This document shows positions 24,339-36,441 of a stretch of 64,000 nucleotides of DNA, piece by piece. Made by a program: the position numbers and the translations under genes. Numbering within the stretch: position 1 is the first letter of the stretch; each line of letters starts with the position of its first letter. Source of the stretch: Ctena decussata (Eukaryota > Mollusca > Bivalvia > Lucinida > Lucinidae); the NCBI GenBank assembly GCA_963989385.1, contig OZ022511.1, positions 23,616,503-23,680,502 of the forward strand. The letters are read 5' to 3'. Under the pieces are notes generated by a model that did not search any database, was not told the origin of the DNA, and saw only the letters and a program-made list of their open reading frames with translations.

Positions 24339-24557
24339 TGAGCCGCGACACGAGAAAAACAACAAAGTGGTTGTGCGCCCAGAGCAGACTCAAATCAGTC
24401 TGGGCATCCGCCCACTAAGCGCTTAAAGGGTAGCTAAGGATCTAAGTTACTCCATGCGGACAGCGGAGACTTTGATCAGACTGGGCGGATGCCCAGGCTG
24501 ATCAGAGTCTGCACTGAGCGCACAACCACTTTGTTGGTTTTCTCGTGTCACAGCTCA
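24339..24557. mobile_element. Foldback MITE F1, copy 11
   Basis: Unit 3 partner of 5653, with a small internal deletion in the left arm. Confidence 0.82.
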
Positions 24558-24685
24558 TATTATTATATTTTAGCAGTTAGTCAGTTAGCATCATCAACAA
24601 ACTACATTTTTACATATTTGCCATCCTATACACACCAATGTTACGATAACAACAATCAGCTATAACTTATCACTATATATATATA

Positions 24686-25267
24686 CTAAGAACAACTTCT
24701 AACCGACCACTTGCTTTGTCTTTAACACTGTCGTTTGAAGATGGTATCCGGACACAATTTTCTTATATTCAGTACTCCAAATGTGTCATGTAAACGTTGT
24801 AAAATGTTTGAGCTCAATACCTTTAATATCGTTTTTCTGGCAGCAAAGGATGCACATGTACCCCCATTTCGAACTTCGCAAGGATTATGACTGTGGTGGA
24901 GAAGGTTTTTTAATTGTGACTATAAGTTTGAAATCTGTATTGAAATAATGCATTATTATGAATTCTCAAGTTCTTTTAAACATTTGCTAAATATTCGCAC
25001 AAATCATAAGCATATGCTGACAAGATTCCGAAATGTGGTTCTGTCCGAATCGTGAAAATCTGCTGAAATGTTGCGATTTTCGGAAACAGGGGTACCATTA
25101 TCTTTCACTTATTCAATGGTACACGGATAAGATTTTTGTTTCAGAGTTACTTGATTTACTTTACCAATACTACAACTTAATTAAAAATGGAAACATGTGT
25201 TCGATTGTCCTTTTTATTTAGCAGAAAACAGGCTATAAATAAGTGGTCGGTTAGAAGTTGGTTCTAG
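24686..25267. mobile_element. 582-bp MITE with AAGAACAACTTC ends, unit 3
   Basis: Ends CTAAGAACAACTTCTAACCG and CGGTTAGAAGTTGGTTCTAG are inverted. It sits in the TATATA site that holds a different MITE in units 1 and 4. Confidence 0.82.
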
Positions 25268-26010
25268 TATATTATGAGGTCAAACTTGAACATATGGAAA
25301 CCACGTCCCAAGTATGATATACATACATCAAATTAATAGCCTAAAAGCTATAATGGACAAGATATTATGCAGAATCGCTGATCCGCGAAATGTACGATAC
25401 CGTCCTACATATAATGAAGCCAGACATGTTGACATATGGAACTTTTCTGCAGAAATAATCATAAGATATGCATGTTATAGTTTATATTTTTGTTGTTGAA
25501 TGAAAAATAAAGATTTATTAAATTAGTCATATTCTACCTTGAACTTGTGAACCTAGAACTCCATTTTCCTTCATCAGAAATATATTATTTTGCATAATCC
25601 ATGAAATAATGCAGTCGAAATGTATTTTATTCAACAATAGGTCATTAAATAATAATTTTTATGGTTTAAAGAACCCCATCCAACTTCTTTATACACCACA
25701 CAATAACAGTCAGGAGTACATGTTATCTACCTATGTAAGCTTGCCTGCAAAACTACCCCTCATGTATACTAGCCAAAAGTTCTAATCGCCCATTTACGTT
25801 TTATCCATTTTCTTCAAATCCAAAACACTCCTACAGATCTATTTACATCCCCAATAGGCGGATGTGTCAGTCCAGTTAGCCATCAAAAGGTTTGACAAAA
25901 TTCTTAACATATCACCCAGAATGCGCCAATGTACGCATATACCCCATTTTAAAAATTCACGAAGTTCATAATTTGTGATAATCAATTTTTGAAATATCCA
26001 ATTTTATGAA

Positions 26011-26930
26011 GGACTTCTATGATTAAGGCGAGGATTTTCCCCATTAGACCGGCACGACAGGTTCGAATTTTCAAAAGTATAAAGTCTACATTTTTTCGTG
26101 GTAAAGCTTCCACAAATATGTAAATCGTACGAAATCAGATCATTTGTGATTCAGACCCGAAGACATGGGGAGATAATCCAGGTTGACCTTGCCTACCTTA
26201 TATTCAAGGTTTTTTCATTCCTAATTTTTGACGGAATAAAAATGTTGAAATCAGTCATTCATTCCATAAATTTTCATTCATTCCATAAATTTTTGTCATA
26301 AATGCATGCTAAATACGTGCATATCACGATACAAAGCAATGATTTTCATCTTGTTACGCCTGATTAGCATTTAAACTTGCAAAACCATAGTTATAATTCC
26401 GGTTAAAACGGCCAAAAAGGAACGCTTCACTTTAATTAAAATACAAGTCCTTTTCCCCCGTGACCCAGCATTTCCTTTTTGCAGCACTTATGGATGGCAA
26501 GTATACAATATATATGAGTGGGAAGCTGGGTGACGAGGGGGGGGGGGGGGGGGGCGGGGGGAACGATACTCAGTAAGCCAAAGAAAAATGGTCAAGAGTA
26601 GCACTGTGATCTTGAAGGATTAAATAGAGTACAGTGACCAAGGTCACATACATATAGTCAAAACTATCCAGTGTTGTCGGTTATGTAAGTAAGAAAGGTG
26701 TGAAATGTATACAATAAATCATTATCTGTACCATCATTTTTAGGATAGTTTAGAATTAATCTCAACAATGACGTCAACGTCAATGTATGTTTAACGTACT
26801 TACAGACGCACAAACACTTTGAAATTCATTTGTCATGCAAATTACATGTCATAGTTATAAATGCAAAGCAAAAGTCATCCGTATAAGTTTTTAATCATGG
26901 GGAAAATTCACACCATAAGCATAGAAGTCC
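26011..26930. mobile_element. TIR element with GGACTTCTATG ends, unit 3
   Basis: Unit-end copy. A G-tract is at 26536-26561. Includes a 16-bp direct repeat (TTTTCATTCATTCCAT type) also seen in unit 2. Confidence 0.8.
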
Positions 26931-27121
26931 TTTCGATATTGTGCTTACCTTTCCTCTGCGTTGGACTGGACCCAGTTGTTCAAAGAATCGTTAGCTTAAC
27001 GAAGTCGTAAGTCAAGAATTCATGATTTCGGGTAAGTAAAATAAAGTGGTTATTTTTTGCTAAAAAATTGGGAGGAGCCTTATTTCAGCAAAAAAATGGC
27101 AGTGTTTTGGCGTGCAATACC

Positions 27122-27365
27122 AAGGGCGTAGCTACCTATACGCAAATACGCAGGTGCGTATTGAAATTTTGTCAAATTGACAAAATTTCAACACACACCT
27201 GTGTATTTTCATGCTGAAATGTTGTTTGTTGGGCATGATTTTAATACTAACTGGCAACAGACACGAGATTTTGAAATATCTCGGCGGCTTAACCCCCTAT
27301 TATTGCCCTTAATGAGTATAAAACATGATTGTGCGTACTGTGTAATTACCCCTAGCTAAGCCCCT
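27122..27365 (+). mobile_element. hAT-like MITE, unit 4 copy
   Basis: Same position and sequence as the copies at 1582 and 10510. Confidence 0.7.
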
Positions 27366-27447
27366 GAATACGTTCGAAATTTTAACGTCTCGTTAATAAA
27401 CGACGTCGTTTGAACAACTGGACCCTGGTATCTCTGTCAGAAATATG

Positions 27448-27685
27448 TGAGCCGTGACACGAGAAAACCAACACTGTGGTTGTGCGCACAGTGCAGACTA
27501 AGATCAGCCTGGACATCCGCCCGGTTTCATCAGACTCTTTGCTAAGCGCTTAAAGGGTAGCTACGGGTCTAAGCTACCTCCATGCGGACAGCAAAGACTC
27601 AGATCAGACTGGGCGGATGCCCAGGCTGATCTGAGTCTGCGTTGGGCGCACAACCACATCGTTGGTTTCCTCGTGTCGCGGCTCA
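27448..27685. mobile_element. Foldback MITE F1, copy 12
   Basis: Unit 4 partner of 1908. Confidence 0.88.
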
Positions 27686-27766
27686 TGTTGTTTATCTTGT
27701 ATGCGCTTCTCCTCTCTTGGGTGGGTTGTTTTTGTGACTGACCTTTCCTGGGTAAGTCATACTAAA

Positions 27767-27880
27767 TACCGCATGGTACCGCAAAGAAGCACAAGGTACC
27801 GCAAGGTATCACATGGTGCCGCAAGGTAGGCACAAAGTCCTTTATGCAACCTTGCGGTACCTTGAGCTACCTTGCGGTAA
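27767..27880. repeat. TACCGCAAGG inverted minisatellite, unit 4
   Basis: Both arms present; partner of 2227. Confidence 0.8.
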
Positions 27881-28802
27881 ATAGTATAGCTGTCCTGAGT
27901 ATCTTCTAGTTGAGTATCAAAAACTGTGATGTCAGAAGAAACTGAGTATCAAAGACTGTGATATCAGGAAGAAACTAAATATGATATAAGTGTGATGGCT
28001 TCAGTAATAAATGCCTTATTTGGGCAAGAATGATGCACATTAAGAAGTCGGACCTGTTTTTACTGAGCATGTTTTGTCTACTCTTTTGTTGCCTCGATGT
28101 GCAGTTTGATGATGATGTCTAGAAAAAGTATGAGATGTAATTTGATTATTTGACGACGACTGTGGTATCCACTTTGTACTAATCTGTCACGCCAAATAAA
28201 AGCGTAGCTTTATTTGGAGCAACTTCGGGCTTTTTCAATATATTGCATAATACAGCCATATGTAACACTTGTGGTGGGAAATTATGTGGGCGATTGCCCA
28301 AAGTTCCCAACTGGCATAATGACGTCGAAATTACGTCGTACCGACGTCGATGCGACGTCATCACGTTGCGTTGAGGTCAGTAAGACGTCATTTCGACAGC
28401 ATGTGCCTGCTGGGCTAAGGATAACCTCAACGTTAGTCAATATAAAATGTATGGCTAAACTAACGGTTAAGTTTATATATACCTGAATCGGAATGAATCC
28501 TACGGGGTCCACTCATACGGTATCTCAAATTGTCATGCTTTTATGCAATTGGAATTGAAATCTTGTCCAATTTACAGAAATTCAGTATGCACTGCGGGCG
28601 AACTGGCATGTATAAAGAACAAATGAGTTGCGCGATGTGGAAATGAAAACATGAGCGAATAGGGAAGACTTTCATCAGTCCAGGCAGTCTGGTCAGTCTT
28701 CAAAGTTCACATGGATACAGACTGAGCGGCAGGACAAGCTGACCCACATTTTCCCTCCTGCATATGCAACAATATCCCCTTTTCTCGGCATACTCGATTA
28801 TA

Positions 28803-29028
28803 TGAGCCGCGACATGACAAAGCCAACAAAGTGGTGTGTGCGCCCAGCGAAGACTCTGATCAGACTCGGCGGATGCCCAGGCTGATTCGAGTCTTCGTGG
28901 TCCACAAGGACTTACCTTAGATGGTTAGCTACCCTTTAAGCACATGGCGAGGACTCTGACCAGACTGGGCGGATGCCCAGGCTTGTGGCGCACATGCCAC
29001 TTTAATGGTCTTGTCACGTCCCGGTTCA
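28803..29028. mobile_element. Foldback MITE F1, copy 13 (short-arm variant)
   Basis: Unit 4 partner of 3591. Confidence 0.82.
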
Positions 29029-29099
29029 TATGTATTTTGACCATTCATTCAATTCACAGTTCCGAAAACCACGCCTATATACTTTAAAGAGATATACAC

Positions 29100-29432
29100 C
29101 ACAGGGTATAATCGATTCCGCCAATTTTCACTTCCTGCAGAGACTGTACATCATATTTGGCTTCCGCCGAGACTGTCCGCGAACTCTTGCTTCCTGCAGA
29201 GACTACTGTCCTCGAAAAATAGCTTCCTGCCGAGACTGTCCGCGTGATTCTGCTTCCTGCCGAGAGCCTCGGCAGGAAGCAGAATCACGCAGACAGTCTC
29301 TGCAGGAAGCCATTTATCATGTACAGATGTATCGGCAGGAAGCAAGAGTTCGCGGACAGTCTCGGCGGAAGCCAAATATGATGTGCAGTCTCTGCAGGAA
29401 GCGAAAATTAGCGGAATCGATTATACCCTGTG
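29100..29432. mobile_element. PAL333, copy 3, independent insertion
   Basis: 333 bp at a different site in unit 4, with the 5-bp duplication TACAC (29095-29099, 29433-29437). Confidence 0.9.
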
Positions 29433-29442
29433 TACACCCCTC

Positions 29443-29866
29443 CAATACACAGTTCCGAGAATAGCCGCTAAGCTCCGCCTGCTTAGTTACTGTTACTACG
29501 TCTCACAAGCATACAAAATGATGGCTGAAAAGCAAATGACAAATGCAAGTGTCTGCTAAATGTTGGCAATCTACGGCGAAGAATCAGCCTCCTCATGACC
29601 TACACATGGCAGTTGGAGCATCATGCATTTCCGATGCGTTCTGTTCTAAAGTTTATTAAAAGTGGCGTTAGTTTGTTTTCTTTAAACAGGTATACACCCC
29701 TCCATTAGCTGTAAGGTAAAATCACGGAGTTATGTTGAATATTGGCCACGCGCGTTTTGTTTGTGAGACTATGTCACGTGCTATGTTGTCGTTGCATTGG
29801 CCAGGTATACGATATCATGTGATTTTAAGTGACATTCTGGTTGTGGCTCGGAACTGTGTATAGCTG
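29443..29866. mobile_element. Element with ACACAGTTCCGAG ends, unit 4
   Basis: Close copy of 16601-17029, next to a PAL333. Confidence 0.68.
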
Positions 29867-30552
29867 TAAGGTAATATCACGGACTTAGTGGGCTATTGAA
29901 CACGTGCGATTTTGTTTGTGAGAGTTTGTCACGTGCTAAAGTGTCGTTACATTGGCCAGGTAAACACTATTAGGTGACTGAGTGACTTCCTGGGTGTGGC
30001 TCGGAACTGTGTATCGGTTCAAATTGCATGTCGTAATGTTGCTTCTACGTTAATGCTGTTTAAGTAAACTGGTTTCTTAACTATTGCAGAGGCTTTATAG
30101 CGCCACTGATTTTTTATTTCTTAATTTGGTACATTTGAGCAATGCAGTAAGAGCGTGTGCATTCCCGAAGTCAAAAGCACGGAACCAGGACAACTCGTCC
30201 AAAAGACAAATTCTAAGACAACTCGTCCAAAAGACAACTCATTCCAAGACAACTCGTCCAAAAGACAATCATTCCAAACTCGTCCAAAAAATCTCGACAC
30301 AGGACAACTCACCCCATATTTTTGAATTAACATGCCTAAGTCAACTCGCCTCAAATCATGACAGCTCGCCCGACTTATCATGAGTATCTTGCTCTTTTGC
30401 TGAATTTCATCCCTATGCATAGACAAACAGTGACAGATAGACTACTTGAAGAGACCATTAAACAACAAGTGAATGCACAATATGGTTTTAGACAACTTTA
30501 TCATTGAAGAAAGACGTTTCATTAATAATGCGATGAAATCTGTGTTCTTATA

Positions 30553-31251
30553 GGAGATAACGGGAATCCCCGGAGTGACGTCATCGGATGATCACGTGGG
30601 TAGATTGGTTGGCAAAAAGATAGCGACAGACAGTGGTCTTCTATGGGATTTTGCTGAAAATTAACCTCTGAAATGCGTAAAATATAGTTTAGAAAGCTGC
30701 GAATAAATAGAAACCGATAAACCAGTGCAAATATTGTTTTAATCGCTTGTCGCGCAAAAAAGAGAGTTATTTAATATTATTTAAAGTTATTTAATTACTC
30801 GACATACATTGACTAGCTTCGGAACAGGACTTTTTCTCTTAATAACTTTGACTTAAAAAGAAAAATAAATAAATGAAATAAAAATACAATAAATCGGAGG
30901 TACTAAAGATCAGTATTTTAACCTTTAAACCTTTTCGACAATCAAGGTGATTATTAAATAGAACACGGGTAATAGAAAATGAAAGACGACAAAATATAGA
31001 AACTTGTATCCAACGAGAAGTGATGCAAAATTAATAAAACATATTGATCTGATTTAGGGATAAGAAAATGCAAAAAAATAAATAAGTAAATGAATTTATA
31101 TTCATGACTGCGATTCAAAAGAGAATTTATAAAACGGTAAAGGATAATATACACGTATAAGCAGAGAACCTTCTGTTTTGAAATTACTATCAGTAATTAG
31201 CACATTATTTAGTCCCAGCTCATGACATCTGAACAACAAATTCACTCTGAC

Positions 31252-31297
<46 letters not shown>

Positions 31298-31401
31298 ATG
31301 ATTTGATAAAACGGTTAAGGATAATATATAAACAGAGAATCTTTTTGAAAAAGCAGTAATTACCATAGTATTTAGTCCGAGCCCATGACATCTAAACAAT
31401 A

Positions 31402-31447
<46 letters not shown>

Positions 31448-32042
31448 GTTTGCTCTTTATATTTTATTAGCGGACAAGCATATTGATATTAAAATATCAT
31501 AGATTATAATAATCGAGTTTTATTTGATATTTAAATTAGCCACACCGCCAAAAACAGTTGGATATATTATACAAGTTAATATGACATTGTCACTGTAGGA
31601 AACCCGACGGCGTTCTTTGAACTATGATAATTAAAGACATTCCTTATCAAAAGACCCGCTGAATACCGGATTCATTCATTATAAACAATAAACAACCGGT
31701 TTAATTTCAAAATGTACACCAGATACAGACACATTAATTTAGAGTGTCCATGCTAAAACGTACATCTAAAAGCACTTCATGTGGAACCAATTTAAATGAA
31801 TTAGAGGAGAGAATAAAACAATATTTCACACTTTTAAAATACCTACATTTCTCAGCGTTATCATTTATATAAAAATATGCATCATAATGCGCAAAATACA
31901 AGGCATGATTAATAAAATAGTTTAACATCACCCAGTAAACGTTCAATATACAGTGTATAGCGTGATTGATTATCGACTTTTTGCCAACCAGTATGGGGAA
32001 TACCTTGGAAATCCTTATCGATGACGTCACCGCGTTTTCTCC
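30553..32042. mobile_element. 1.49-kb TIR element private to unit 4
   Basis: Ends GGAGATAACG...TGACGTCATC and GATGACGTCA...CGTTTTCTCC are imperfect inverted repeats; TTGGTTGGCAAAAAG is also mirrored further in. TATA flanks both sides and units 1 and 2 show the uninterrupted site. Two (CT)n tracts and a 170-bp direct duplication lie inside. Confidence 0.8.
31131..31444. repeat. 170-bp tandem duplication, each ending in (CT)n
   Basis: AAAACGGTTAAGGATAATAT-type blocks at 31132 and 31307, each followed by CATGACATCT and a long CT tract (31256-31296, 31404-31444). Confidence 0.8.
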
Positions 32043-32515
32043 TATATGTTTTTCATAAAAAAAATAACACTGTTTTTGCGTTACCACTCTAACGGTCCCG
32101 GTTCGAGTCCCGCCGTAGGCGGGAATCTTTTCTGTGATAACTTTTCAATTATAGACATTAAATCCATGTAAGTATCTCGCAGTGTGATTGATATGGGGCG
32201 ACTTGTCTTACAGTATGGGGTAGGTCCGAGTTATTACTGGGGCGAGTTGTCTATGGTCCGAATTGTCCGTAATTCAAATGCACAGCCAGGTCCGCCTTGG
32301 CTTTTCTTTTGTAGATTCCTCGGAATCCGTGACTTTTCATGCCAACTGGAAAGACTTTGATAAGACTGTGGAAATACGCTAGCTGACCAGATCATTCTCT
32401 GTTTGCTTATATGACATCTTACCAAGCGTTTAGGATCAATGTGTTTCTTTATAACCTGCTCACTTGATGGAATTTAAGTTATCTTGATACAGTTAACGCG
32501 GCTAGCTCAGACATT

Positions 32516-32753
32516 TGAGCCGCGACACGACAAAACCAACAAAGTGGTTGTGCGCCCAGCGCAGACTCAGATCAGCCTGGGCATCCGCCCAGTCTGATCA
32601 GAGTCTTCACTGTCCGCATGGAGATAGCTTAGACCCTAAGCTATCCTTTAAGCGCAAAGCGAAGACTCTGATCAGGCTGGACGGATGCTCAGGCTGATCT
32701 GAGTCTGAGCTGGGCGCACAACCACATGGTTGGTTTTCTCGTGTCGCGGCTCA
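32516..32753. mobile_element. Foldback MITE F1, copy 14
   Basis: Intact; near the same landmark as 14364 but with different flanking bases, so a separate insertion or a rearranged site. Confidence 0.85.
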
Positions 32754-32893
32754 TTTATGTCCAGTGGAATCGTCTCACTCGCATTTAGACATTTCCATTT
32801 AAAAAAAACCTCAACTAATCTGGCTCTACACTGTTTGCAAAGGTCCCTTTTATGGGGTTAATGAAGATCGTTCCTTTGTTAGAACAGCACATA

Positions 32894-33135
32894 TGAACCG
32901 CGACACGAGAAAACCAACAAAGTGGTTGTGTGCCCACAGCAGACTTATATCAGCCTGGTGATTCGCCCAGTCTGATCAGAATCTTCACTAAGCGCTTAAA
33001 AGGTAGCTAAGGATCTAAGCTACCTCCATGCGGACAGCGGAGACTTTGATCAGACTGGGCAGATGCCCAGGCTGATCTGAGTCTGCGCTGGGCGCACAAA
33101 CCACTTTGTTGCGGGTTTTCTCGTGTCGCGGCTCA
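32894..33135. mobile_element. Foldback MITE F1, copy 15
   Basis: Unit 4 partner of 5653. Confidence 0.85.
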
Positions 33136-33260
33136 GTCATATTTTTTAGCAGTTAGTCAGTTAGCTTATTCAACAAACTACATTTTTTACAGATTTGCCA
33201 CCCAATACACACCAATGTTACGAAAACAACAATCAACTATAACGTATCACTACATATATA

Positions 33261-33579
33261 CTCGGAAAAATATTAAGGAGTCAAACTTTTACCCTGCCAT
33301 TTCTGAAAGATTTTAAACATTTGGTAAAATAAATCATTTTTACCTTCCATATTATTCATTTTTTTAGTTTAATACACATGAAGTTTGAACATAAAGCCGT
33401 TGTCTTGACCAAGTCCAGGCTTTCAGTCAAACTACCCCTAAAATGAAAGTGGTTTGAATTCCCATAGAGAACTGATAGCGTGTCAGTTTGGTCGGGCATA
33501 ACTTCTAAAATTGCTATGAGTTTTAAACTTGTTACAGCTTGCTGACCTTAAAAGTGATTAAATTTGATGACAATTTTGC

Positions 33580-33610
<31 letters not shown>

Positions 33611-33856
33611 GAAATGGCGAAATCGATTTTTTTTTTGTCAATTTCTCCTTATGGACTTCTAATAACTTTGATTTTGAGGGTAGTGTGAATTGGAGTCTGG
33701 ACTTGGTCAAGATAAAGGCTATAGTTTCGAACTTCATGTGCACAAAACTTGCAAAATAAATGAAATGGAAGGTAGAAATGACTTATTTCACCAAATGTTT
33801 AAAATGTCCCAGAAATCGCAAGGTAAAAATTTGACCCCTTAATATTTTTTTTCGAG
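33261..33856. mobile_element. 596-bp MITE with CTCGGAAAAA ends, unit 4
   Basis: Partner of 6013 with a longer poly-A run at about 33580-33606. Confidence 0.82.
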
Positions 33857-34967
33857 TATATTATGAGGTCAATCTTGAGCATACGGCAACCACGTCCCAA
33901 GTATGATAATCATACATCAAATTAATAGCCTAAAAGCTTTAATGGACAAGATATTAGGCAGAACCGCTGAACCGCGAAATGTATTATGAAGCCAGTCAAA
34001 CATATTATGAAGCCAGTCATGTCGACATATGGAACTTAAAGGCCGAGCTTGACGTTTATCAATATAACAAAGTCACTAAACCGTGAAATGTAAGTCAAAC
34101 CGATCTACATACATTATCAGGTCAACCTTGGTGCCACGTGGAACCCATGACCAAACTATGACGTTCATCCATCTAATAGTCTCAAAGATATAAGGTAAAA
34201 TCGCTGGACTGCGAGATACAGGTCAGTATGATCTCATGTCACTGATGTCAACGTTACATGGATGTCCGATCTAAAACAATTTAAAATCTATGAGAGTTCC
34301 TTCTTGAGCAGAGAATGCACATGGGCCATACTTCGAAGTTTCGCTATTCAAGCCTCATCAGAGACCCTGACATGATCTGGCGACGAAAGCCAGAGAAAAC
34401 GTGTGTTTAGATGTTTGCAATATAAGAATACATCTGAACACAGTGATTTATTTACCATTTGGTGTCAAAGAGACATTGGAGTTTTAATTCCGTAAGTCCA
34501 CAATAAAAGCAAGAATTCACAGTTCTATTTTAAGCTGATTCTTCTAATTTTTTAGGAGTTTAAGGACTTGCAACAATAAATAGTACGAGTCCCATACCAC
34601 GGAAAAATTAGAGTATACTGACTCATCAGAAATACTGAGAACACTTTTCAAAGGTTCCTTTAGCTCAAACCCCGGCGGATAAACCTAGCGTTCAGTCTTT
34701 ATGGAATCAAGAAAAACCTCCCAGTCACTCATGTTCCATTATGTGCTTTCTTATGAGTGACTGCCAAGTAATAAGCTTTTAACAAACCTGAACATATAAT
34801 TTCAGTGCAGTGTGACGCAAACGAACATGGGTACGCGGACGACAGGGTTTCGTATTTGAGAGACATAATCGTTGCATATGGCGACATTACCCTATTTGTC
34901 TGGCTGTAGTGCCTGTTGATTATGATGAGAGGGTATACCTCAATGTTTATCTGACAAAGGGGGATAA

Positions 34968-35130
34968 TACGTGTCTCCCTGTTTGCTTCCCTGGAGAACA
35001 TATCCCCTTTGAAAGGGGTCAAAACTTAAAGAAAGGGGTCAACACTTAAAGGAAAGAAGTTTCTGTCCTTTAAGAGTTGACCCCGAATGAGAAGGGAGGC
35101 AAATATTAAAATGACAGAGTTGCTACCCCT
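34968..35130. mobile_element. Hairpin MITE H1, unit 4
   Basis: Partner of 7724 with a short internal duplication of AAAGGGGTCAA. Confidence 0.72.
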
Positions 35131-35831
35131 GAAAGTGAACACTTACACAATGAATGCACTGAACTAAATACATTGGTTAAATTCTGCTTATAGTGTTTTT
35201 ATAACTCAATCCTGAGAACTTTAAAAACTATTTTGCAAATATTTTATCTTAGCATTAACTTCAGCCTCGGTTGGTGCGTAAAGAACCCCTAGTTACCAAC
35301 CTGTAAATACATTCAGAAACAAAACAAAGTATAAACTTTTTGAATGTCCATACTTTCCTTTTTTTCACTGTAAAGGCTTGAAGTTCTGCATGGTACGTTT
35401 TCACTCCAGGTACAATAATACGGATAAGTAAAGTTACCAAATGAAACGCTTTTTCAGCGACACTACAAACAAAGAGATTTCAGAGGCGGGTCCAGGAATT
35501 TCGGATAGGGGGATTAAATTAGCTGAGGGGGTTCGATTTGTGCAGTCTGACAAGTTTTTCCTGAAATTTTCCATGAAAATTAAATAACTTAGGCTAAAGA
35601 TGGGGTTCGCCTGAATCCCCCCACCCCGATCCGCAACCCTCTCCCCGAACACACTCTGGATCCGCAACTGAGATTTTGCACCTTTTCCACGTGCAGCGTA
35701 ATGGTTATTTCAATTTTTGTTATTCTGTATTTGATTTCTCTTTTTTTATTAAACACCACACCACGCGCGTTTCATTAACATGGTGACAAGGGTCTCTGTG
35801 GAAGACAGAAATTGTAACAGTGGTATGTTAT

Positions 35832-36164
35832 CACAGGGTATAATCGATTCCGACAATTTTCGCTTCCTGCAGAGACTGTCCGTCATATTTGGCTTCCGCC
35901 GAGACTGTCCGCGAACTCTTGCTTCCTGCAATGACTACTGTCCTCGTAAAATGGCTTCCTGCCGAGACTGTCCGCGTGACTCTGCTTCCTGCCGAGAGCC
36001 TCGACAGGAAGCAGAATCACGAGGACAGTCTCTGCAGGAAGCCATTTATCATGTACAGAAGTCTCGGCAGGAAGCAAGAGTTAGCGGAAAGTCTCGACGG
36101 AAGCCAAAAATGATGTACAATCTCTGCAGGAAGCGAAAATTAGCGGAATCGATTATACCCTGTG
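35832..36164. mobile_element. PAL333, copy 4, independent insertion
   Basis: 333 bp, flanked by GTTAT (35827-35831) and GTTAC (36165-36169), a 5-bp duplication with one change. Units 1 and 2 show the single GTTAC at 8562 and 17888. Confidence 0.9.
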
Positions 36165-36441
36165 GTTACTGGCTGAACGCTCAAGGAGGTTTGTAACTGG
36201 TTAAGATACTTCTAAATGTCAATTAACTTCGTGGCTAAAATATGCGAGGGCCTTTTATTTTGTGGTGTAACAAGAACAATACATGCCGCAGGGGCGTAGC
36301 TAGGGGCAATTACACTGTACGCACAATTATGCTTTATACTCACTGAGGGCAATGATAGGGGGTTAATCCGCTAAGATATTTCAAATTTTCTGTCTGTTGG
36401 CAGTTAGAATTAAAACTAGAAATGTTTTTCAGAGAAAAACT

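Larger units (their letters stand above)
21613..26933 (+). repeat. Segmental repeat unit 3 (5.3 kb, internally deleted)
   Basis: Third copy, shortened by at least two deletions. One junction near 24067 removes the region equal to about 3755-5450 of unit 1 and carries half of a palindromic MITE. The other, near 25443, removes the region equal to about 6785-8600. It lacks the hAT-like MITE, giving its empty site at about 22150. Confidence 0.85.
30188..32269. mobile_element. Element with GACAACTCG subterminal repeats, unit 4
   Basis: Three perfect motifs; interrupted by the element 30553-32042. Confidence 0.72.

Noticed and set aside
31256..31444. CRISPR-like or satellite array
   Set aside because: Plain (CT)n microsatellites inside a duplicated block; no repeat-spacer pattern.
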